Source: Kiritimatiellia bacterium (GTDB lineage Bacteria > Verrucomicrobiota > Kiritimatiellia > RFP12 > UBA1067). Taken from it: DNA of 20,185 nt. Shown piece by piece: positions 15,442 to 20,185 of this stretch. The stretch lies in assembly GCA_900771305.1 (NCBI GenBank), contig CAAGNL010000520.1:1-20185 (forward strand). Direction: 5' to 3'. The translations under genes were made by a program, and so were the position numbers. The notes under the pieces are model-generated. The model did not search any database, was not told the DNA's origin, and saw only the letters and a list, made by a program, of their open reading frames with translations. Numbering within the stretch: position 1 is the stretch's first letter; each line of letters opens with the position of its first letter.

Positions 15442-16034
15442 TTCTTCTCGATTCCCTTCAAAATCTCGTCAATGCGGTCCAGCACGTCCGCCTGGACGGC
15501 GTCGCCGCTCACGCCCAGACGCAGCACCGCGCTCTCGAACTGGGCGTAGAGGATGTCCGTCATCACGTCCGTGTCGAGGTCCGAACGGAACTCGCCACGC
15601 CGCTTCCCCAGCGTAAGCAACGTATGGATGATGCGCTTGAGTCCGATCGTGAACTGCATGATACGGCGCGCCATGTCGTGGTTCGCACGGCGCATTCCCA
15701 TCACGTAGTCGATGATCACGCAGAGGAAGTCGCGGTTGTCGAAGAGCGTCGCCGTCACCACCGTGCAGATCTGCCGCAGACGCGTCGCCGCCGGCAGCTT
15801 CGCGTGCATGATCTCGTTGTCCTTCTGGGCGATGCGGCCGACGACCTGCATCACCGCACCGTCGAAGACCTGCCGCTTGTTGCGAAAATAGCGGTAGAGC
15901 ACCGTGCGGGCCACGCCACAGGTCTCGGAGATCTCGCGGAACGAGACATCGCGGTACCCCAGCTTCGCGAAGAGCTTGATGGCGCTTGAAACGATCTCCT
16001 GTTTCCGCGCCCGATGGTCGATTGTCGCCTTCAC
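15438..16034 (-). CDS. TetR/AcrR-family transcriptional regulator
   Basis: A 198-aa regulator. The start is GTG (16034-16032), overlapping the TGA of the upstream methyltransferase as GTGA, with AGGGAG about ten bases before. The N-terminal helix-turn-helix is typical: residues about 10-55 with AIKLFAKLGYRDVSFREI and CGVARTVLYRYFRNK. The C-terminal part is an all-helical ligand-binding and dimer domain without a recognisable specificity. It is sandwiched between two rRNA methyltransferase genes with 4-base overlaps on both sides. This suggests it is expressed with them and may control this unit. Its ligand and operator are unknown. Confidence 0.92.
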   Translation of the reverse strand: MKATIDHRARKQEIVSSAIKLFAKLGYRDVSFREISETCGVARTVLYRYFRNKRQVFDGAVMQVVGRIAQKDNEIMHAKLPAATRLRQICTVVTATLFDNRDFLCVIIDYVMGMRRANHDMARRIMQFTIGLKRIIHTLLTLGKRRGEFRSDLDTDVMTDILYAQFESAVLRLGVSGDAVQADVLDRIDEILKGIEKK

Positions 16035-17257
16035 TTGACGGGTTCTCCCTTCCGCTCCAGCACGACGAGCGTTTCGAACCGCGCCGTCCGCGGGAACATG
16101 TCGAAGAGCTTCACCTTCTTGATTTCGTACGCCTTCGCCAGCGTCTCAAGATCGCGCACCAACGTCGCCGGATCGCAACTGACGTAGAGGAGACGCGGCG
16201 CCGGACGATTCGCGAGCCAGCCCGGCACGTTGGACTCCATTCCCCCACGCGGCGGATCCACGATCACCGTATGATGCGCCCCCACCTTGATGCGGCTGAG
16301 GCTCGCACCCACGCGCTCGCAGAAGAAGTTCGCCTTCACGCCCATCGCCTCCGCATTGCGCTTCGCGCTTGCGATGGCGCTGCGGCCGGACTCGATTCCC
16401 ACCAGACGTGGCGCCACGCCGTCCGCCCCCTGCTCCACCCCCTGCAGGCAGCAGAGGCCGAACACCCCCACCCCGCAGTAGAGGTCCAGGATGTGCGCCG
16501 CGTTCGCGGCCCCGGACGCATATTCCTCCCGCACGGCCTTCACCAGCATGTCCCCCACCTGCGGATTGACCTGGTAGAACCCGTCAGCCGCCACGCGGAA
16601 GCGGCGCCCATCTGTCGTCTCGTGAAGTTCAAGCCCCGGCTGCGGCGCCCCCATCCACCATTTGACGCCGTCGATCGGCGTCCAGCGGATCGTCACGTTG
16701 TCCGCCTTCTTCGCGCTCTGGCGGACGGCCTTCGCCCCTTGCGTCAACAGTGCGAAGACGCTCGCGCGGATGGCCGGCAGTTCCGCGTTGATCGCCGCGC
16801 AGGCGAGCGGATCCTGCGGCGTGTCGACCACGCAATGCTCGGGTTCCTTGCGGTAGCCGAGCACCCACTTGCCGTTCTGCCTCTCCGTGTGGTACACGAC
16901 CTTGTTGCGGTAGTTCAGAGGCTGCGGGGCGGGAATGACATCCAGCGGCACCACGCTCTGCGTCACCTTCCAGAGGAAGTTCTCGAGCTGGTCCTGCTTC
17001 GTCCGCAGCTCCGCCTCGTAGGAGACGCCGGCGTAGACCATGCCCGGCACAACCACCCCGGGCTCCCGGCGGTCCGGCGACGCCTCCACCAGCTCCACCA
17101 GCTTCGCCTTGACGTACCGCTTCTTCTGCTCGACGATCTCCGCCTTCACCGTCTCGCCGGCGAAGACGCCCGGCACAAAGCAGACGCGCCCATCGCCAAG
17201 ACGGCCCATGCCATCCCCTCCATAGACGTTCTTCTCGATTTTCAGCGTAACGGTCAT
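16031..17257 (-). CDS. TrmA/RlmC/RlmD-family 23S rRNA uracil-5 methyltransferase
   Basis: A 408-aa S-adenosylmethionine-dependent RNA methyltransferase. An N-terminal TRAM domain (1-60) is followed by a catalytic domain with motif I HILDLYCGVGVFGL (255-268), motif IV VIVDPPRGGM (331-340), catalytic Cys361 (YVSCDP) and general base Glu395 (TARFETLVVL). The region where RlmD has its 4Fe-4S cysteines reads EPGVVVPGMVYAGVSYEAEL (65-84) with no cysteine, so the cluster is probably missing. RlmD, RlmC or TrmA cannot be told apart here; position 1939 or 747 of 23S rRNA is likely in view of the rlmN neighbour. The ATG at 17257 overlaps the TGA of a small membrane frame, and the stop overlaps the TetR start. 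Confidence 0.92.
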   Translation of the reverse strand: MTVTLKIEKNVYGGDGMGRLGDGRVCFVPGVFAGETVKAEIVEQKKRYVKAKLVELVEASPDRREPGVVVPGMVYAGVSYEAELRTKQDQLENFLWKVTQSVVPLDVIPAPQPLNYRNKVVYHTERQNGKWVLGYRKEPEHCVVDTPQDPLACAAINAELPAIRASVFALLTQGAKAVRQSAKKADNVTIRWTPIDGVKWWMGAPQPGLELHETTDGRRFRVAADGFYQVNPQVGDMLVKAVREEYASGAANAAHILDLYCGVGVFGLCCLQGVEQGADGVAPRLVGIESGRSAIASAKRNAEAMGVKANFFCERVGASLSRIKVGAHHTVIVDPPRGGMESNVPGWLANRPAPRLLYVSCDPATLVRDLETLAKAYEIKKVKLFDMFPRTARFETLVVLERKGEPVK

Positions 17258-17349
17258 GATGCGGACTCCAGATTCTCACGAGATGAAAAGACGCACGGCA
17301 GCGCGAACCCGACCACGACGATCGCGAGCGTTGCGAAGACAAAGGTCAA
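17254..17349 (-). CDS. Small membrane peptide frame coupled to the rRNA methyltransferase
   Basis: The frame ending in TGA (17256-17254) overlaps the methyltransferase ATG as ATGA. It encodes a strong membrane span (TFVFATLAIVVVGFALPCVF) followed by a short polar tail (SSRENLESAS). Its codons have the high third-position GC of real genes in this window. In this frame the only usable start is TTG at 17349 (31 aa). A better ATG at 17362 sits one base out of frame, exactly at the predicted +1 of the promoter upstream. Removing one base from GCCATTG would give a 35-aa protein beginning MNGALTFVF. A frameshift or sequencing error near 17350 is therefore likely. No family is recognised. Confidence 0.5.
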   Translation of the reverse strand: MTFVFATLAIVVVGFALPCVFSSRENLESAS

Positions 17350-17368
17350 TGGCGCCGTTCATGGGGGT

Positions 17369-17397
17369 ATTTTCTCATATCCGCCCCCGTGCGTCAA
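17369..17397 (-). promoter_or_regulatory. Sigma70-like promoter of the rRNA methyltransferase operon
   Basis: TTGACG (17397-17392) and GAAAAT (17374-17369) are separated by 17 bases in the 160-base gap after the CNNM genes. The predicted +1 coincides with an ATG at 17362 that would begin the small membrane peptide if one base were removed downstream, so the transcript may be leaderless. The -10 matches the consensus at four of six positions. Confidence 0.45.
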
Positions 17398-17417
17398 CAG
17401 TTGCGGCCCCGCGGGGA

Positions 17418-18071
17418 CTATTCTTCGTCGATGGCCTTGAGGATTGCCTCGGCCGTGATGGGCTCGCCCTTGACGCGCAGCACGAGGATCCGCGCGATGA
17501 GCGCGCTCTCGAACTCCGTCAGTTTCACGCCATCCTTGCGGTCCTGCAGGATCTGCAGCAGGTCATTCGGCGTCACCCGCTCGCGCGCCGAGGACCGTTT
17601 CGGCGAGAAGACACTGGTCAACGCCAGGGCGATGTACGTGAGCGGCGCGAACACGAAGCTGAACACGCGATACCATCCCGCCAGACGCAGGGTCCGCCTG
17701 AGCGGACGCGCCGCGCAGAGCAGCTTCGGCAGGAACTCGCCCAGCGCCAGCATCATGAACGCCGCGCAGAAGCTCCACACCGCCTGCGCGCTCACGGATT
17801 CCGAGAGCAGCCGCGCCGCCAGCGCCGCCGAAGCCGCGGAGTACGTCACGCTCGCGAGGTTGTTCCCCACCAGCAGCGCCGTCAGGGTCTTCGGCAGATT
17901 GGAGAGCGCCTTCTGGGCGATTTTCGCCGCCCGGCTTCCGCCCCGCGCCATATGAAGGATGCGCCCGCGGTTCACGGACGAGAATCCCGTCTCCGTGCCG
18001 GCGCAGAACGCGGCCAATGCCAGCGCCAGCATCAACACCAGCCCGAGCAGCACAATCAAGAGCACGCTCAT
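17418..18071 (-). CDS. CNNM (DUF21) membrane protein lacking CBS domains
   Basis: A 217-aa protein starting at ATG 18071, which overlaps the stop of the upstream gene as ATGA; the frame extends upstream but that part is shadow sequence. It has four likely membrane segments and CNNM-domain signatures: AGTETGFSSVNRGRI (24-38), LLVGNNLASV (66-75) and LGEFLPKLL (110-118). CNNM/CorB proteins are linked to magnesium and cobalt transport or homeostasis. Unlike typical members it ends after the membrane domain, with only a short tail (ITAEAILKAIDEE) and no CBS pair. The full-length partner encoded immediately upstream has them, so the two may form a heteromer. Length 217 versus over 400 for typical family proteins. 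Confidence 0.85.
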   Translation of the reverse strand: MSVLLIVLLGLVLMLALALAAFCAGTETGFSSVNRGRILHMARGGSRAAKIAQKALSNLPKTLTALLVGNNLASVTYSAASAALAARLLSESVSAQAVWSFCAAFMMLALGEFLPKLLCAARPLRRTLRLAGWYRVFSFVFAPLTYIALALTSVFSPKRSSARERVTPNDLLQILQDRKDGVKLTEFESALIARILVLRVKGEPITAEAILKAIDEE

Positions 18072-19336
18072 TCGTCGTCCTCCTCGGTGCGCTCCACCGC
18101 CTCGTCCGTCTCCGCCAGCAGCTCCTCGTCGGTGTCGACCTCGGGATATTCCATGACCTCCAGCTTCACCTGCACCACGCGCCGGCGCCGCCGCTTGAGC
18201 ACAGTCGCCCGGCACCCGTCCGCCTCGATCTCCTGGCCGACGTGCGGAATGCGCTCGGCGTGGAACGCGACCCACCCCGCCAGACGGTCCGCATCCTCCG
18301 CCTCCAGCTCGATTCCCAGTTCGCGGTTGATCTCCTCCAGACTCGCCCGTCCGTCGATGATCCAGGCGTTCTTGCCGACCCCCTTGATGGCGGGCTCGTC
18401 GTCCGGACGCGCAAACACCCCCGGCCCCACGATGATCTCCAGCACGTCGTTCGGCGTGATGATCCCCGCCGTGCCGCCGTACTCGTCCAGCACGACGGCG
18501 AGCGGCTTCCCGCTCTTGCGGAAGACGACCAGCAGGTCGTCCAGGGTGATCTGCTCCGGCACGAAAAGCGCGTCCTCGATCTTGCCCGTCCGCACGTCGA
18601 CCACCCCCTCGATGACGTCGGGCGTTCGACGGAAGACCGGCAGATACGCGTGGCGCGCGTGCGCCAGCGTGGCCACGCGCACCTCCTCCGGACGATCGGA
18701 GTCTAGTCCCTCGATGTCCACCCGCGGCGTCATCTCGTCGTTCGCATGGAGCTCCGAAAGACGCAGCACCCCCTCGATCATCTCCGCGTCGGCGGACGCG
18801 AACTCACCCTTCTCCGCGGCAGATTCCAGCACCGACACGAGCTCGGCGTCGGAGAGCGCCCTCCGTTCCCGCTCCAGCGCCGGCGCAAAGGCCTTCGAGG
18901 CCAGCGCGAACACCTGGTTGAACGGCAGCAGCACCGCCCGCCAGAACAGCAGCAGCAGCGCGCAGACCGGCGCCAGCGTCTCGGCGTAGCGGAGGGCCAG
19001 CCGCTTCGGCGTCACCTCCCCGAAGAGCAGCAGGAAGACCGTCGTCACCGGAACGGCCGCGAACTCCCCCCATCCCGGGCATGTCTCCGCGAAGATCCTG
19101 TAGGTGAGCGTCGCGATCGCGAAGTTGACGAAGGTATTCCCCACCAGCAGCGTGGAGAGCAGCGTCGCCGAATTTTCCACACAGCGGCCGATCAAACGGT
19201 CGGCCTTCGGACTTCTCGCCCGGATGCGCGATCTCTGCACGCCCGTCAGGGAGAAGAGCAGCGTCTCGGATCCCGAGAAGAAGGCCGAAAGACAGAAGAG
19301 AATGACGAGCGCAATTGCGGAAAGTACGAGTGTCAT
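18068..19336 (-). CDS. HlyC/CorC-family CNNM-CBS transporter
   Basis: The start at 19336 (MTLVLSAIALVILFCLSAFF) places the first membrane helix at the N-terminus; an ATG ten codons earlier would overlap the preceding gene. The 422-aa protein has a CNNM membrane domain (about 1-180, with SGSETLLFS and FGEVTPKRLAL), a CBS pair (about 195-305, with EMTPRVDIEG and VVLDEYGGTAGIITPNDVLE) and a CorC_HlyC C-terminal domain (about 315-395). The tail is strongly acidic. Such proteins sit in the cytoplasmic membrane and are associated with magnesium or cobalt efflux; old names call them hemolysins. It follows the serine hydrolase by ten bases and overlaps the second CNNM gene by four, a conserved style of paired CNNM genes. 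Confidence 0.9.
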   Translation of the reverse strand: MTLVLSAIALVILFCLSAFFSGSETLLFSLTGVQRSRIRARSPKADRLIGRCVENSATLLSTLLVGNTFVNFAIATLTYRIFAETCPGWGEFAAVPVTTVFLLLFGEVTPKRLALRYAETLAPVCALLLLFWRAVLLPFNQVFALASKAFAPALERERRALSDAELVSVLESAAEKGEFASADAEMIEGVLRLSELHANDEMTPRVDIEGLDSDRPEEVRVATLAHARHAYLPVFRRTPDVIEGVVDVRTGKIEDALFVPEQITLDDLLVVFRKSGKPLAVVLDEYGGTAGIITPNDVLEIIVGPGVFARPDDEPAIKGVGKNAWIIDGRASLEEINRELGIELEAEDADRLAGWVAFHAERIPHVGQEIEADGCRATVLKRRRRRVVQVKLEVMEYPEVDTDEELLAETDEAVERTEEDDE

Positions 19337-19346
19337 GCCTGCCGCT

Positions 19347-20185
19347 TCACCCGATCTGCGCGCCAACCATCAGGGAGAGGAGGCGCCTCCGTCCCTCATA
19401 CCCTTTTCCCCAGTCCCCCCGACGATTGGTGAGCACCACGCCCGCGTACCCGTTTTCGGGATCGATCGCCAGCGTATTGCCCGTGAAGCCTCCGTGGCTG
19501 ATCGTCCGTGCGCTCCACCCCTTCGGCGTCTCCGAGGCCCGCATGTCCCAGCCGAAGCTCCTGCGGTCGCCGTTGCCCTCGTAGCAGCAGGTGTAGAGCA
19601 GGTCGTAGGCCTCCTTTGAGAGAAGGCGCCGATGCAGGATCGCATCCGCGAAACGCAGCATGTCCGCCGCCGTCGAGAACGCCGCGCCGTTGCCCATCGC
19701 CTTCGGATAGGCCCGCGCCTGCTCGTCGCCCTTGATGCCGATCGGCGGAGCCCCGTTCACTGCGCTCTGCACCGCCCGCGGGTGGTTCGGGATGTTGTGC
19801 CAGCAGGTGTCCGTCATCCCAAGCGGATCCCAGATGAACGCCTTCGCCGCCGCCTCGAGCTCCATCCCCGTGAGATTCTCGACGATGCGGCCGAGATAGA
19901 TGTAGTTCGAGCAGGCGTAGTCGAATTTCGCCCCGCGCGGACGCACCGGACGCTTCAGATACAGGCGGCGGTTGAATTCAGCCGGATCGTCCACGATGTA
20001 CGGCTTCGAGTTGTCGAATCCGCCCGTGTGCATGGCGAGGTCCCGCACCGTGATGTCGCAGTTACCCTTCGCGAGCACATGCTGCGGTAGATACTTCGTG
20101 AACGGCGCATCGGGGTCCATCTTCCCCTCCCCGACCAGTTTCGCGCAGAGGAAGGCCGTGAACGTCTTTCCCACGCTCGCGAGGT
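19347..20185 (-). CDS. Serine hydrolase of the class C beta-lactamase family (partial, 5' end outside)
   Basis: The reading frame is open through the right edge, so the N-terminus is outside the window; 278 residues are visible. The sequence begins LASVGKTFTAF, which contains the SxxK motif (SVGK) with the catalytic Ser. The GTG codon in this motif is internal and not a start. The second motif is the Tyr of FDYACSNYIYLG, and the third is HGGFTGN near the C-terminus, equivalent to KTG/HxG. GNGAAFSTAADMLRF is also typical of the family (PF00144). Members include esterases, D-aminopeptidases and penicillin-binding proteins, so resistance should not be assumed. Whether it has a signal peptide cannot be seen. 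Confidence 0.9.
   Translation of the reverse strand, partial: LASVGKTFTAFLCAKLVGEGKMDPDAPFTKYLPQHVLAKGNCDITVRDLAMHTGGFDNSKPYIVDDPAEFNRRLYLKRPVRPRGAKFDYACSNYIYLGRIVENLTGMELEAAAKAFIWDPLGMTDTCWHNIPNHPRAVQSAVNGAPPIGIKGDEQARAYPKAMGNGAAFSTAADMLRFADAILHRRLLSKEAYDLLYTCCYEGNGDRRSFGWDMRASETPKGWSARTISHGGFTGNTLAIDPENGYAGVVLTNRRGDWGKGYEGRRRLLSLMVGAQIG

Noticed and set aside
17407..17416. CCCCGCGGGG palindrome after the CNNM genes as a terminator
   Set aside because: The loop would be too small for a long stem and no T-run follows on the minus strand.
20172..20174. GTG as start codon of the serine hydrolase
   Set aside because: It lies inside the SxxK active-site motif; the frame is open to the window edge, so the gene starts outside.
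1..20185. tRNA, rRNA or CRISPR arrays
   Set aside because: No tRNA T-loop consensus, rRNA signature or regularly spaced repeat array was seen by eye on either strand.

Overview
This is a GC-rich chromosomal window in which every convincing gene lies on the minus strand, so gene order is read from right to left. Large secreted multidomain glycosidases, an SGNH esterase, a DUF4832-type protein and an AAA-ATPase/PD-(D/E)XK protein with a decayed sister copy suggest a gut or other host-associated carbohydrate degrader of the Kiritimatiellota/Verrucomicrobiota/Lentisphaerota kind. That placement is inferred from gene content only; no rRNA or phylogenetic marker tree is available.

Right part (about 17254-20185, housekeeping). 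A partial class C beta-lactamase-fold serine hydrolase is followed by two CNNM (DUF21) membrane proteins. The first carries CBS and CorC_HlyC domains and the second is CNNM only, and the two are joined by a 4-base ATGA overlap. A second transcription unit starts near 17362: a small membrane peptide frame, a TrmA/RlmD-family rRNA uracil-5 methyltransferase, a TetR regulator and rlmN. All of these are linked by 4-base stop/start overlaps.

Middle part (8457-14282, secreted carbohydrate operon). Four genes with gaps of 12-24 bases encode a metallophosphoesterase, a right-handed beta-helix glycosidase resembling GH49/GH28, an SGNH/GDSL esterase and a DUF4832-like TIM-barrel protein. All have export signals.

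Left-middle part (1711-8424). An AAA-ATPase/nuclease-like gene precedes a frameshifted relic of the same family. Both have a TATAAT box so close to the ATG that transcripts would be leaderless or nearly so. Next comes a very large secreted protein with two separate clan GH-A catalytic domains. It has a good sigma70-like promoter followed by three 9-bp palindromes at exact 15-bp steps, and an apparent 1-base frameshift near its C-terminus.

Left end (1-1710, AT-richer accessory island). It holds a tiny overlapping gene pair (a 60-aa nucleotidyltransferase-like relic and a 57-aa protein), a highly structured leader with a terminator-like hairpin, a 217-aa protein of unknown function, and the start of a small membrane protein. 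That last gene carries, in frame, a palindromic element able to fold as a three-way junction. This in-frame palindrome, the 15-bp-phased operator and the structured leader are the most unusual things seen.
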